A stretch of DNA of 64,000 bases from Zingiber officinale. Taxonomy: Eukaryota > Streptophyta > Magnoliopsida > Zingiberales > Zingiberaceae. Where the stretch lies: assembly GCF_018446385.1 (NCBI RefSeq), contig NC_056001.1, positions 13,014,672 through 13,078,671 on the forward strand, in the 5' to 3' direction. The position numbers and the translations under genes were made by a program. Of this stretch, positions 34,667 through 47,105 are shown one piece after another. The notes under the pieces were generated by a model that saw nothing but the letters and a program-made list of their open reading frames with translations, had not been told where the DNA came from and searched no databases. Numbering within the stretch: the stretch's first letter is position 1; the number at the start of each line of letters is the position of its first letter.

Positions 34667-35930
34667 TAGATCAATTTGACCACAACTATTACCTGCAAGC
34701 TGCATATGAAAAAAGATGAAATATGACGACATCATAGAATCAAGAACACAATTTGTAAAACTAGAGGCTATGCTGCAGTCAAGCTCTGAGTAGAACATGT
34801 TTACTTGTTCTCCTAAAACTTGCACTAACATTTCATCTCAGTAAATCACAAACTAGGAAATTATAGTACAAATATATATCTTAGAATCAATATTGAAATG
34901 AAAGCAACATAAATCAATGGCCTTTAATGAGTGAATCGAAGTATATTTTTGCCATTCAAAACCAGCATATAACTAGTATGTAAGTATGCTAAATCAATCG
35001 CCTGCAACCACCATCTAGGCATATTCTCCCAGAGTCAACAAGAAATTTCCGCTAACGGTGAAGTTTGACAAATCCATTTTCAAATTTTTGAAGTCAACAT
35101 TTCATAAATTTAGTAGTCACAGAAATTTAAGATTATTGCTAATGAGTATCAGTTTAACCAAGAATAGAATTATAACACAGAGATATACAGCAAAACACAG
35201 TGTCAATCCTCAGCATAGCTTATGCTGAACCACGTGGTTTTGCAGCTATCATAATCTTGCTGCGAGTAGAAGAGAGGAACTGCAAAAAAACATCTCATTC
35301 TGTGATGGTATTGTGGCTACAAGAACACAATTATAAGATGTAATCCTAAAAAAGGATTGCTTAGCAATGTAAGAGCTTCATAAATTTACTCATCCATAAA
35401 TTAATATGAACACTAGTAAAGAGGAAACCTATGCACATCATTGAACATACAAAGCATGAAGTTCAGCTCACGGAACCAACTACATGAAAGCACTGAACTT
35501 TACAAAATTATTCAGGAAACAGTGAGCAGATGTCAGTCATGAGCGGCATATAAGATAGTAACACAACCCAAAGTGAGGCAAGAATAACTTGAAGAAATAA
35601 AATAAACCCAAAACTAAAGTTTGATTCATCAAGAATAACAGGAAGAATAAATAATATTGTTCAGCCGGATGAAAATTATTCCAAGTAGAAGATTTAAGTA
35701 TATCAAATTTGCAGTGAAAAACCACATTGGATTATCTAGGCGGATCTTACAGCATGCTATCTGATATACCAAAAGAAGCATAGATCAGTATTCCATAACA
35801 GAGATGCAAACAAGAACTAAATCTTTCAAATAAAAAGATCAAAACGATCGAGCAAAAATAAATTGCAAAAAAAAGGCCAAGTCTGAAGAAGGGACGAAAG
35901 CAATCATGTTGGATTTGTAAGATCCCAGGC
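34667..35930. other. Intergenic region, probably includes the BAP31-like 3' UTR
   Basis: Low-GC single-copy-looking DNA without transposon ends or convincing frames. Part of the 35700-35930 end is presumably the 3' UTR of the minus-strand BAP31-like gene. The rest is unexplained. Confidence 0.4.
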
Positions 35931-36326
35931 TCAATCAGAGCGCTTGAGCTTTTCGAGGCGCTGGTTCAGCTGGTTGATGCGCACTAAAAGACCGGTGACG
36001 GAGAAAAGCAACCAGTAGAGAAGCATCGCCGATGCGATGAGAAGAGCGTTGCGTTGGCTCTTGATCATAGATTTTTGGTGGCGGATGTGCTCGGTAAGGG
36101 TGCACGAGTTCTCCTGCTCGCAGGTCGGTCGCGTCTCGTACTTCCAATAGATGTCGGCAAGAAGGAATAGACAGAAGGGAACTACCGACAGGAGCGGCTT
36201 CAGGGCGCTGTGGACGACAGCGATGAGCCCTCGGCGGATGCTGTCAAGGAACGGGAGCGTGAGGAAGAGAAGCATGATCGCCTCTGCGCCAGCCGCATAG
36301 CCCAGCACCACCCACTCCAACGCCAT
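35931..36326 (-). CDS. Short plant BAP31-like ER membrane protein
   Basis: One uninterrupted exon, 131 aa, starting MALEWVVLGYAAGAEAIM. Three hydrophobic segments lie at about residues 5-25, 44-62 and 101-123, with a charged loop containing 'YWKYETRPTCEQENSC', and the protein ends in a short Leu-rich stretch (RINQLNQRLEKLKRSD). This matches the short plant proteins of the B-cell receptor-associated protein 31 family (PF05529). Animal and yeast members are roughly 200-250 aa with a cytosolic coiled coil, mostly missing here, as is usual for the plant short form. The family resides in the ER membrane and is linked to sorting of membrane cargo. An in-frame Met lies 12 codons upstream (36362); I prefer the internal one because family members begin M-x-LEW/LQW. 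The upstream flank is abruptly bounded by the MULE arm. Confidence 0.85.
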   Translation of the reverse strand: MALEWVVLGYAAGAEAIMLLFLTLPFLDSIRRGLIAVVHSALKPLLSVVPFCLFLLADIYWKYETRPTCEQENSCTLTEHIRHQKSMIKSQRNALLIASAMLLYWLLFSVTGLLVRINQLNQRLEKLKRSD

Positions 36327-36408
36327 GGGAGCGAGATCGATAGACCGATTGAAGAAGCGCAAAGGCGTAACCCTAAACGAAGCAGATCGGGAGGAGACGA
36401 CGGTCTAT

Positions 36409-36985
36409 GGGAAAATATGTCCTTAGTGTTTCGTCCCTCGAAACTTTTTTGTTTGTCATTTATATCACTCATCTGTAATTTGTCTTACAAAACAGTGTCT
36501 ACCGTCAACTACTTAGTACTTAATTAAAATTTAATGCGGTAAAAGGTGAAACCGTTCGTCACGAGGGAGATAAAGCAAACCGAGAGGATAAATGATGGTG
36601 GAGTTACACAGGATTCGAAGATTTACGCCCCGATAATTTTACAGTTCGATCTCACAACCTGATGTGACAAACATACCATCACTTCCGTGGGGTCCTCAAT
36701 TAAAATTTAATGGGATGTACAGGTGATCACCACGTGAGTTAGAAAAAGTCCATGAAATATCATCAACAGCCTTATTTTTACATTTCAAACCTTAATCCCT
36801 AAAATTGATCGTCTCCTTGCTCCCAACTCCCTCTCGTAATCTTTCGATTGGTAATGGTGTCTGACCCTGGGCGGCGACAAACTAGAGAGCAACGTCGCAA
36901 CGCTCAATCATAAGTGTTTTAATGTCTTTTGTTTTTGTAGGATCGTGGAGCAAAAGAGTCAATGATTCATTCATTCATTGTACAG
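36409..36985 (+). repeat. Left inverted arm of the proposed MULE
   Basis: Contains a SINE-like insertion (36537-36697) absent from the right arm. Without it the arm is about 400 bp. It abuts the 5' flank of the BAP31-like gene, about 80 bp from its start codon. Confidence 0.7.
36537..36697 (-). repeat. SINE-like insertion (161 bp) with 15-bp target duplication
   Basis: AATTAAAATTTAATG occurs on both sides (36522-36536 and 36698-36712). On the minus strand, 'cggaagtgatggtatg' is A-box-like and 'ggttgtgagatcgaactg' is B-box-like. The right arm at about 56835 shows the same locus without the insert, an empty site. The tRNA origin is likely but the boxes are diverged. Confidence 0.7.
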
Positions 36986-38819
36986 TGCGTATAAAGGGTA
37001 AATGTTGGTTAGATTAATTTAACATGTTAGGTCTACTTGCAATTAATCTTATAGGTAAGATTATCTCTATGTTATGCTAAATCTTATTTGGTCACGGATA
37101 CGGATATAGCTGAAGGCCGGGGAGAAAGTAAGAAGAAAAGGTGGGGTATTTTTATCCGATCGTAGTTTAGGGCATTAAGAGGGAGAAAAAATATTATTCA
37201 CGGGGGCTTCTTCTTAGTATTTTTACGTTGCCGTCATGGGAGCACATCCGGGGGGGGGGGCCGCCAACGTCACCTCCGGCGTCACCCCGGCAGCCTATTT
37301 CCTCACACTGGCAAAAGCTCTGAGGCGTCACTTCTTTCGTCGTCACGCTCTCAAGCTGGCGCTGACGCCTCTTCTTCCTCTCTACGCCGATGCTGCCGAC
37401 TCCTCCTCCCCCTTTCTCCTCTCCATGCCGCCTTCGGCGGCACCCCCAGCACTACCGCCTCACGCTGGGAAAAGCGCCCTACTATCGCAAATGCCACCTT
37501 AGACGCTGCCTGCTGTTGATGAGTACTGACGCCTCCTTGGACGAACTGCCCCTCTCCTCTCTTCCTCTCCCCCCGCGGCCAGTACCGCCTTCGCTCACCA
37601 TTCTCCATGCTGACGCCACCAAGGAGCACCACCGTCGCCTCTTTCCTTCCTCCTCATGCCACTCTCACCGTCGACGCCAGCAGGCCTCTCCGCCTCATTG
37701 CGGGTCAAGTCACTGCCATGCACGCAGTCTCCCTCTGCCTTGGCACACCGAAGTCCACAGCCGTTCCCAGCGGCCGCCGCCCTCTGGACCGCCGATAGTC
37801 AAGTCCGGCCTCGAGTTCCATCTTTGCCGGCATTAACAACAACCCCCCCTAGTTTCCTCCTCCAGGACGCCACATTATCGCCTCTCGTATTACCTCATCG
37901 GAGGCTATTTTCGGGCCATTCGCATTGTCGCACGCCTCTGATGTTATTCGGGCCTCCGAGGCACTGCTACGATGATGCTCCGATCTGACCTATTCCAGGC
38001 TTTCGAACCGTCATTGTGTTCCAACCTTCGAGCCGTCGTCGTGTTCCGGCCTTCGTGTCGTTATTGTATCCCGACTTCTGTGCCGATGTCATATCCCATC
38101 CTATGTGTCGCTATTAGGACCTGGCATGCATGCTGCCTTCCTGGTCCAGCTCGTGTTTGGCTCCGTGCCATGAGATCTAGCTCCTCATCCGGCTCGCATT
38201 CATCAACTCTTTCAAGTCACAGCAACTCAATCAACGCCACAACCAGCTCATCGATCCAACAGAGGGCGCCTCCCTAGGCCAGGGTGCGATTATCGTATTC
38301 ATCCTTCATTCATTTCATTATTATATCCTTAGCATGTTTCTTATATATTCGTTAGATTTGCCTCGAGTATCGAACAATTCAGTCAAACTTCGGTCACATC
38401 ACCTATCTCCCCGTCCGACTCATCTTTCGGACAGGATTAATTTAGCGTTATCTGTGGGAATCTTCTCCACCTATTCCGGAACGTGAAGATAGAGGGCACC
38501 AGACAACTCTTTGTCATTATCACAGTCCTAGAGGATTTCAACAAGCATGTTATATTCTCCCCTCGTTCCACGGGTATTCAGAAGTTGAGGGGCTGACTTA
38601 GAGCTTCAGCTAGCCGACAAGTTAGTTTTTCCATTATATTTTTTCCCTGACTCCACAGGTATTCGGGAGTCGAGGGACTGAGATGGATCCTTAGCCGGGC
38701 GACATATCTCCTAGACTATGTATGCTACGAGCTCTACTCCCTCTTTATGACCACATGATCTGTTATAGCTCTCCGCTACAAGAGTATGAACCTAGTTCCA
38801 TGACCGGAGACTAGGGCCC

Positions 38820-38946
38820 TAGATCTTTGATCGGACATTAGGGGCGCAGCTCCCCGATTAGACACTAGGGGCACAGCTCCTCGATCAAACACTAGGGACA
38901 CAACTCCTCGATCAGAGACTAGCGGTACAGCTTCCCGATCAAGATC
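38820..38946. repeat. 27-bp tandem repeats in the Gypsy interior
   Basis: About four to five copies of a unit like 'gatcagacactaggggcaca' followed by 'gctcctc', diverged. They lie directly before the Copia LTR insertion. Confidence 0.75.
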
Positions 38947-38950
38947 TAGG

Positions 38951-41495
38951 TGTTAGAGTGTATACTAAAAGCCTAGCTTTTGTAAACATTTATTTTTGAA
39001 ATAAAAGAATCACATTGGTCAATATCTATATTTATTTGTTAAATGTAATTGTTCAATTAATTTATATAGTACATAACATGGTGTGCGGTGTCACACTCAG
39101 AAGATCATGTTGTCGGTTCTTTATAAATTATAAACAGTTGCTCGCGACTAAAATGGAAAGGAACAAACCATCGGAATAGTCGTAGTGTAATTAAGAATTA
39201 GTTTATCTTGATTAATAAATTACACTGGTACACTCTAAGTGTATTGAGTAAAACCATTTTAGGTAAGTTCTTTTTTTACTGACTTAATAAAAGAACTAGA
39301 CCTTAGTTATTATGGAAGTATGTGCTCTTAATCCTAATATAATAACAAGCACATATATTTAATATTTATTTCTTTGACTTATCAAAGGGTGAGGTTTAGC
39401 TCGATAAATCAATAGGTCTGATAAGTTGGGAAATGATATTACTTATAGTGTGTGTTGTTGATTATAAAAGGAATCTGTGTCCTAGTTATCTAGGTTGAGA
39501 ATGTCCCCAAGAGGAGCTCATAAGGATTGCTATGTTAAACCCTACAGGTGGACTTAGTCCGACATGACAATGAAGTTGAGTGGCACTACTCTTGGAGCTA
39601 GATATTAATTAAGTGAGTTGTCAGTAACTTACTTAATTAGCGGACATTCGTTATCTTAAACACAGGGAGACTAACACACTCATGATAAGAAGGAGCCCAT
39701 AATATAATTTGGGATTGGTGCGGTAGTGCAATAATAACTCTCTAGTGGAATGAGTTATTATCGATGAACTTGAGTTGTGTGTTTGGGGCGAATACGGGAT
39801 ACTCAAGCTCATCGGAAGGCCAAAACTAATTTCTCCTCTATGTCCCTGTCGTAGCCTCATTAAAGCCTCAAGTCCATCCAAAGAAAAGTCCATCTTGGTG
39901 TCCAAGAAGGGGGCCGGTCCATTGCTTGATGACCAAGCAATGGTCGGCCACCATCTCCTCTTAAAGGGTCGGCCCTTTGCTTGGTGTCCAAGCATGTAGG
40001 GGCCGACCACAATAATTCAAACAAAGAGGGGTGTTTTGAATTTTTAAAATCTTCTCTTTGTAGAAAACTACAAGTTTTAAAAGAGATATTTTAAATTTAA
40101 AAACTTTCTTTATTTGAATTAGACCACATGTTTTAAAAGAAAGTTTAAAAGAGTTTAAAACTTTCCTTTTTTAACCTTCCTCATGGTTTAAGGAAAAAAA
40201 GGAAGAGAAGTTTTAAAATTTAAATTTTCTATCACCATGTTAAAAAAGGAAATTTTATAAGAGAAGTTTTAAATTTTAAAACATGGTTTTAATTTTTAAA
40301 CTTTCCTTTTTTAACTCCTACTTTAGGAAATTAGAAGAGAACTTGTAAAATTTTATAAGGGTTTATAAAATTTTATAAAAATGTTTTTCTTTCCTTGATG
40401 AGGTGGCCGGCCAAAAGAAAATAAAAAAAAATCATCATCCAATTAATGTTTGATGATTGATTCAATCAAGAGAAAAGAAAAGGAAAAATAAAAGGAAAAA
40501 GGAAAAACAATAGGAAGATTTTAATTTTTGTAAAAAGTCTTTTCTTATTTGCCTTGGGCAAGTAATATAAAAGAAGGGGTGAGGAGGTCTCATGAGACAT
40601 CAATTCTTATTCTCTTGGTGGAGTTTCTCTAGGTGGCCGGCCCTCCCTCTCCCCTCTTCTTTTCCCTTTTGCTCTCTTCTCCTTGGTGGTGTTGGTGGCC
40701 GAATTTTAGAGGAAGAGGAAGAAAGCTTTTGGGTGGTGTTCATCTTGGAAGATCGTTGCCCACACGACGTCCAAGGCGAGGCAAGGAATACGGCAGAAGA
40801 TCTCGAGGTCATTAGCATATAAAGAGAAGGTATAATTAGCAATTATTTTCCGCATCAAGCTAGTTATTTCTTTTTGTAAGAATTCCAATCACAAGAGGCA
40901 TTAGATCTAGTATTTCGAATTAGTTTTTCGAGTTTGTGTTTTCTTTGTTTTCGAATTTGTGATTCGATTGTTCTTTTTTGTTAACCTACAGTAATTTAAG
41001 GAAATTAAATATTAGTTTTCCTTAAAAGGCTTTGTCTAGGCGGTGGTGGTTGCTCCCATATCCAAGAAGGTCATGTGCCTCGCCATGCAGTCCTGGAAGC
41101 CAATTTTAGAAATTAATATTTAATAGAATTAATAATATAGGTGGATTTGAATCAATAGTATTAAGTTCCGCTTGCGATTCAAATCTAAACCATTAAAAAC
41201 AGATAAGTTAAATTTGGAATCAATGATGTTAAGTTCCATCTGCGATTCCTAATTTAACTTCTAAAGAACACAATAAGTTATTTAAGGAAAGATTCGACAC
41301 TTGTACAAAATTTTTGTACAGTGGAACCGGTACGTTTTCCTAGGACTAACCAACAATTGATATCAGCGCTAGGGTTTGCCTCTGTGTGTTTTGGTTTTCA
41401 AATTAATTATGTACATGTCATACATAATTTAGGCAGAATAATAGTAGGATGTGCTAACTTTGTGGTTGCAGGCTCCAACTATTATGGCATTTAGA
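38951..41495 (+). mobile_element. Copia-type LTR (LTR-C family) with a short leader
   Basis: TGTTAGAGTGTATACT at 38951 to ACTAACCAACA at 41355 (2.4 kb) corresponds to the solo LTR at 5657-12303 minus its Gypsy insert. A TATA-like 'taatataaaagaagggg' lies near 40567. Just after it, 'attgatatcagcgct' resembles the initiator-Met primer-binding site, followed by about 130 bp of leader; then the surrounding Gypsy interior resumes. The Copia interior and second LTR are missing, so this is a truncated fossil. Confidence 0.75.
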
Positions 41496-43893
41496 TATTG
41501 TGTGTGATTGGACCTTTGGACATGTCAAGGGCATTATTATGGACCGATCAGTATCGCTCGACCATCTGTTTAGCCACTCGCTTGTATCACTTGACATTCT
41601 TACGACCACCTACTCGGCACTCTCCTGATTGTCTAGTCGGTATTTTTTTGGTCACGCGATCGGAACCACTCGTCCGTCCTCTTTCCACCCGCTCGGCATT
41701 CTCCTGATTGCCCAGTCGGCATTTTCTCAGTTGCGCTCTCAAAACCGCTCGTCTATAGTCTTTCCACCCACTCAGCATTCTTCCTATTACCCGGTAGTTA
41801 TTTACTCAATCGCGCGCTCATAATCGTTCATCCGTTGTCTATCCACCCGCCCGGCATTGTCTCTGTTGCCCGGTCGACATTTTCTCGGTCGCTCGCTAGG
41901 CTTTGCTCACCCTTCCTCTTTACAGTTGCTCGGTACCAATCAATCACCCGTTTGGTACTCCCTTGGTTGGGTTCCTAGACTCCCTCCCGAAAGCAAGTTA
42001 TAAGCATGCATTTCTCATACGCCCCATTAATTTCCCGATCAGGCTAAATCCCAGGATAGGTACCTATCTTAACAGCCATTCTATCTTACACTCACCACAC
42101 ACGTCTCATTTGTTGCTCTGCCCGACACTCACAGCTCGCGTCTCACTCGTCGCTCTGCTCGACATTCGATTGAGTGTCTGCTTGGCATATGCTCGACACT
42201 ATTTTTTGTTGCTCACGCGACACTATTTTAATCACTTACTCGGCATCGCCACAGCTACTCGTTCGACATTATACGGCGAGCCTAGCGATCTGATTCCGCA
42301 TTCAGTAGTGATTCTGCTTTACGTGAGACTTGATCTAGTCAGTCGGACTTGCGTCTCCTTCGACTAAACTTTAAGGGGAGGCTTGTGATACGAATATAGC
42401 TTAAGGGCCCAAGAGGAATTAAGAGGAAAAGGAGGGGTATTTTTATCAAATCACAGTTTAAGGCATTAAGAGGGGGAGAAGGTACTATTCATGGGGGGCT
42501 ACTTCTTGGTATTTTTACACTTCCACCATGGGAGCATGTCCGGGGGGCCCAAGCCTTCTTCGATGTCACCCCGACAGCCTACTCCCCTCACACCGGCAAA
42601 AGCTCTGAGGCATCACTCCTTTCGTCGTCATGCTCTCACGCCAATGCCGACGCCTCTTCTTCATCTCCACACCGATATTGTCGACTCCTCCTCCCCCTTT
42701 CTCCTCTCCATGTCGCCTTCGGAGGCACCCCCAGTGCTGCCACCTCACGCTAGGAAAAGTGCCCCACTATCGCGAAAGCCGCCTCCGCTACCTGTTGTCG
42801 ATGCTTGTCGCCTCCTTGGTCGAACCGCCCCTCTCCTCTCTTCCTCTCCCCCTGCGGCTAGCACCGCCTCCACTCACCATTCTCCATGCTGACGCTACCC
42901 AGGAGCACCACCGTTCCTCTTTCCTTCCTCCTCACACTACTCTCGCTGTCGACGCCGGCAGGCCTCTCCGTTTCATTGTGAGTCAAATTGCTGCCGCACA
43001 CGTAGTCTCCGTCTCCCTTGGCACGTCGGCGCCCACAACCATTTATAGCAGCCGCCACCCTCCGGACCGTCAGCAGCCAAGTCCGGCCTCCAGTTCCATC
43101 TTTGCTGGTGTTAACAACCTCCCCCCCCCCCCCCAGCTGTCTCCTCTAGGACGCCACATTATCGCCTCCCGTATTACCTTATCGGAGGTCATTTTTGGGT
43201 CATTCGCATTGTCGCATGCCTCTGATTTTGTTCGGGCCTTTGGGCCACTAATGCGATTATGCTCTGATCTGACCTATCCCCGGCCTTCCTTTGGGCCACT
43301 AATGCGATTATGCTCTGATCTGACCTATCCCCGGCCTTCAAGCCGTCATTGTGCTCCGACCTTCAAGACGCCGTCGTGTTTTGGCCTTCGTGTCATTATT
43401 GTATTCCGGCCTGTGTGCTGATGTCATATCTCGACCTGCGTGTCGCTATTAGGTCCTAGCTTGCGTATCGCCTTCCTGGTCTAGGTCGCGTTCAACTCGG
43501 TGCCGTCAGATCAAACTCCTCATCCGGCTCGCATTCATCTACTCTTCTGGATCATAACAACTTGATCAACGACACAACCAGTTCATCGATCCACCAGAGG
43601 GCGTCCTCCGACTAGGGTACGTTTACTTTATTCACTCTTCATTCATTTCATTATTATACCCTTAGCATGTTTTTATATATTCGTTAGATCTGCCTCGAGC
43701 ATCGGGGTATTTTAGGGACCGGGACAACCCGATCATTAGTTGCAGGTAGCGTTGACAGAGAATTTCTGACGATTTGGTTAATATAAAAGTCAGGTCAGCA
43801 TACCCCCTCCCTCCCTCCAGGTCATAGCAATTCAGTCAACCTTTCGGCCACATCACCCGACTCTCCATCGGACTCAACTTCCGGACATGATCA

Positions 43894-44239
43894 GCCCCTT
43901 AAATTGATATCTATCATTTTATTCCATTATTTTGAGCAAAATACAGAGAGACAAGTTCACGAGAATGTTGAAAAGTAGCTACTGCCATTGATCTATGATG
44001 GCTAGACGAAGTAGAAACTTCTTGAATTGTACCCCAAGCAATGGTATTTCTTCTTATGTGATAAAAAATTATATTTTTTTGTTTAATTCTGGATGAACTA
44101 AAACTCTTTTATTTAACTATTTGTGGACTAAAATTTTAAATTTTTATATTTATCTACAAGTAATAGTGGAGGAAATTCATTTCTAAGTTTGAAACTATAT
44201 TATAATAGAAAAACTAAAGGGCACAAATACATCCAAAGA
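43894..44239. other. MULE interior upstream of the transposase gene
   Basis: AT-rich sequence after the Gypsy LTR with no complete frame; probably the original 5' part of the MULE, including promoter or first-exon remains. Confidence 0.35.
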
Positions 44240-46800
44240 ATATGTTGGGGAAATATTAAATATTATGATTGGGTATACATAGGAAAAAATCAAAATGCTT
44301 CATTTATATGGATTTGTTGAGGAATTAGGATTCAAAGAAACAAAGAGGTCTCAGTTTTGGCACAAATTACAGCCTAATTCAAGCAATGGTAGATACATAG
44401 AGAATGATATGGATGTATTGACAATTAAAGATAACATATATTCCAACTAACCATTAAATGGAGATATATATATATAGCATATGAATGTGATGGAGATTTA
44501 TAGCAGTGGTGAAACATGTTCAGAAATGGAGGAGAGTAGAAAAGATGATGGCGATGATTATGAGGAAGAAGGGGAGTTTCATGATAGTGATTATGAGTTT
44601 GAGGAAGATGATAGGATTTTTGATAGTTATGTTGATCATGATGTGGGAATGTTTAATGAGATGGTGATGGTTGATCATCAAGGAATTCCTAATGAGGTTT
44701 TAGCTCTAATGTAGAATGAAGAAGGCGATGAAAATTGTGTTGATGGTGATAATTTGGATGGTAATTTGGATTCTAATGATGGTGATTGTAAATGCCAAAA
44801 ATTTGCACTGTTCGACCCAATCAAAGATGCAAAGAATCCTGACTTGAAAGTTAGAATGATTTTTAGCTCAAGAGATGAGGTTAAATTTGACATTGAAAGT
44901 CATTGCATTAGACGGGGAAAGACTATTATGTTTGTTAAAGTCGATAAGAAGAGGCTTAGGAGTCGATGTAGAAACGAAGGTTGTGATTGGGTGATTCATG
45001 TATCCCTTATGGGTCATGATAGTTATTGACATATAAAGACTTTTAAATCAGAACACGGTGGATATTTTTGGGATAATGGTAATAGAACAGCTAGTTCGAG
45101 TTGGTTGGAAAAGGTTTTCAACACCTTAAAATTAGGTATTTCAAGGAAGAAATCTTATTTGGCTAAGAGGAAAGCTCTTGAGTTGTAACAGGGAACTATT
45201 GTGTAGCAATTTAGTAATATCAAAAATTAGAGTGTCGATACAAGTGCGTCAATTATCTTAAAACTGATTGAGGATGATGATGAGCCAAAATTTCAAGGCA
45301 TGTATATCTGTTTTTCATGTAGGGAAAGTTTTAAGAAAGTGTGTAGACCTTAGTAGGTGTTGATGGGTGTTTTATAAAACTAAAACTGATGGACAATTGC
45401 TAGCAGTTGTTGTGCTAAATCCCAACAATAACATCTTCCCTATTAACTATGCAATGGTGGAAAGAGAGAACAAATATTCATGGATTTGGTTTTTGAAGTT
45501 ATTAGATGTAGACATAGGCTTTGGCGATGGATATAGTTGGACCTTTATCTTAGACAAACAAACGAGTCTAATTCCAACATTTGAAAGTATATTTCCTATT
45601 ATGGATAATCATTTTTGTGTCATACATTTACACACCAACATGAAAAGGGATCATTTCAAAGGTATGATAATTAAAAATACACTTTGGGCAATTGTAAAAG
45701 CCACAACAATTGCAGATTTTTGGCAAAAATGAGGAGATGAAATAGATTGACGAGAAGGCTTATGAGTGGTTGGCCAAGAAATCAAAGAAACATTGGTCTA
45801 AGACACATTTTACCACTACTCCTCGGTGTGACATTCTTTTGAATAATGTGTGAGTGCTTCAATAGTTTCATTTTGGATGCTAGAGAGAAGCCGATAATTT
45901 TGATGTTGGAAAATATACGGAATTTGATGATGGTCTGATTTCAGCTCAATTGTGAGAAACTTGAAAAATGGGACAAAAAGAGTTTTCCTAAAATTCAAAA
46001 TGTTTTGGCGAAGATATACATGGATGCACCACAAAATATCCCATAACAAGCATATCATACACATTTTCAAGTGGATCATCTAGTCAACACACTGTCAACT
46101 TCGATACGAACTCTTGTAGCTATAGAAAATGGTACTTGATGGGCATCCCTTGCCAGCATGCAGTGTGTGCCATCTAGTGTAAGCATCAAGATCCAATCGA
46201 TTATGGTAATCCATATTATGAGGTTAATACATATAAGAGATGCTATGAGCATGCTATTTTTTCCATTACTAGTCCTGATCTATGGCCAAAATGTAAATTG
46301 GCACCTCCACTACCACCAGTGTACATAGAAAAAGTGTAGACCAACTAAATTGGGAAGGAGAGAAGGAGATAAAGTGCCTAGTGGAACACATCTCCATCGA
46401 GCTAAGAGAAATATCAAGTGCAAGAATTGCGGAGGACATGAGCATAACAAAGGACATGCAAAGTGACCAGGAGTAAGAGAAATATCAAGTGCAAGAATTG
46501 TGGAAGACATGGGCATAACAAAGGACATGCAAAGTGACCAGGAGTAAGAAAAATATCAAGTGCAAGAATTGTGGAAGACATGGGCATAACAAAAGGACAT
46601 GCAAAGTGACCAAGAGTGTGTGGATGAACATCCAACACATTAAGTCAATCAAGATCGACATTAGCTTCAAAAACAATTCAAGGGAAAAAACTTCAGGTAA
46701 CTATGTTCTTATATGTCTACAACTAATGAATATTTTGTATTACCACACTTGTATTGTTAATATGAATTGCATTTTTGTGAGTACAGGTTTGTAGGAGAAC
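44240..46800 (+). pseudogene. MuDR-type (MULE) transposase, heavily disrupted
   Basis: In order: a PB1-like N-terminal part (44290-44440: 'MLHLYGFVEELGFKETKRSQ' then 'FWHKLQP'); a Glu/Asp-rich linker; the MuDR DNA-binding domain (44840-45190: 'VRMIFSSRDEVKFDI', 'CRNEGCDWVIHVS', then 'HIKTFKSEHGG'); the DDE domain (45340-45730: 'TDGQLLAVVVLNPNNNIFPI', 'WTFILDKQ', 'FCVIHLHTNMK'); a SWIM-type zinc finger ('GIPCQHAVCAI', about 46140); and CCHC knuckles (46420-46620). In-frame stops include 44712, 45027 and 45186, with frameshifts between 45200 and 45370 and again after 45730, so no product is possible. It is the resident gene of the proposed large MULE. Confidence 0.85.
46405..46618 (+). repeat. 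Three tandem copies of a zinc-knuckle segment (71 bp)
   Basis: Units start at 46405, 46476 and 46547. Each encodes 'NIKCKNCGGHGHNK' or a close variant, the C-x2-C-x4-H knuckle near the C-terminus of MuDR transposases. As 71 is not a multiple of three, each copy shifts the frame. The copies are nearly identical, so the amplification is recent or has been homogenised. Confidence 0.9.
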
Positions 46801-46849
46801 CTCACATGTTAGTATGAAAATTGGAGTGTCACTATAAAAATAATTATTA

Positions 46850-47105
46850 ATAACGACTGAATATTCCGTCGTTATTTGAGATTACCGATGGAATACTGAC
46901 GGAATTTATGGCATCGGGAGTCATTTGGTCGGCAATGTAATTTACCGACAGAAATACAATTCTGTCAGTAATTACCGACGGAATTACATTTTCCATCGGT
47001 AAATTTAACGACTGAAAATTGGTCCCGTCGATAAAAAAGTAAACGGTAGCTAACGGAAATTTCCGACTGAAATTTATTCAGTCGGAATATTCCCGACGGA
47101 ATCTG
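46850..47105. repeat. CACTA subterminal repeats joined to TNP2 coding sequence
   Basis: Ten or so 'accgacggaat/attccgtcggt' motifs. The last, 'attcccgacggaatctggg', runs straight into reverse-complement TNP2 coding sequence, marking the deletion junction. Confidence 0.8.

Larger units (their letters stand above)
37096..43893 (+). mobile_element. Gypsy element with two LTRs, split by a Copia LTR
   Basis: LTRs at about 37096-38439 and 42386-43893 share 'gaggggtatttttatc', 'ccatgggagca' and 'cctctcctctcttcctctcccc' blocks in order. After the first LTR comes a degraded primer-binding site ('atttagcgttatctgtgggaa'), and before the second a purine tract ('ttaaggggaggcttg'). The interior is repeat-like (27-bp units at 38820-38945; 'cggcattctcctgattgcc' units at 41580-41900), with no gag or pol recognised. 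Several sequence breaks and unequal LTR lengths indicate an older insertion than the other two Gypsy elements. No clear target duplication was found. Confidence 0.8.

Noticed and set aside
42630-43421. 263-codon frame as a gene
   Set aside because: It lies within a Gypsy LTR, and the corresponding stretch of the partner LTR does not conserve the frame.
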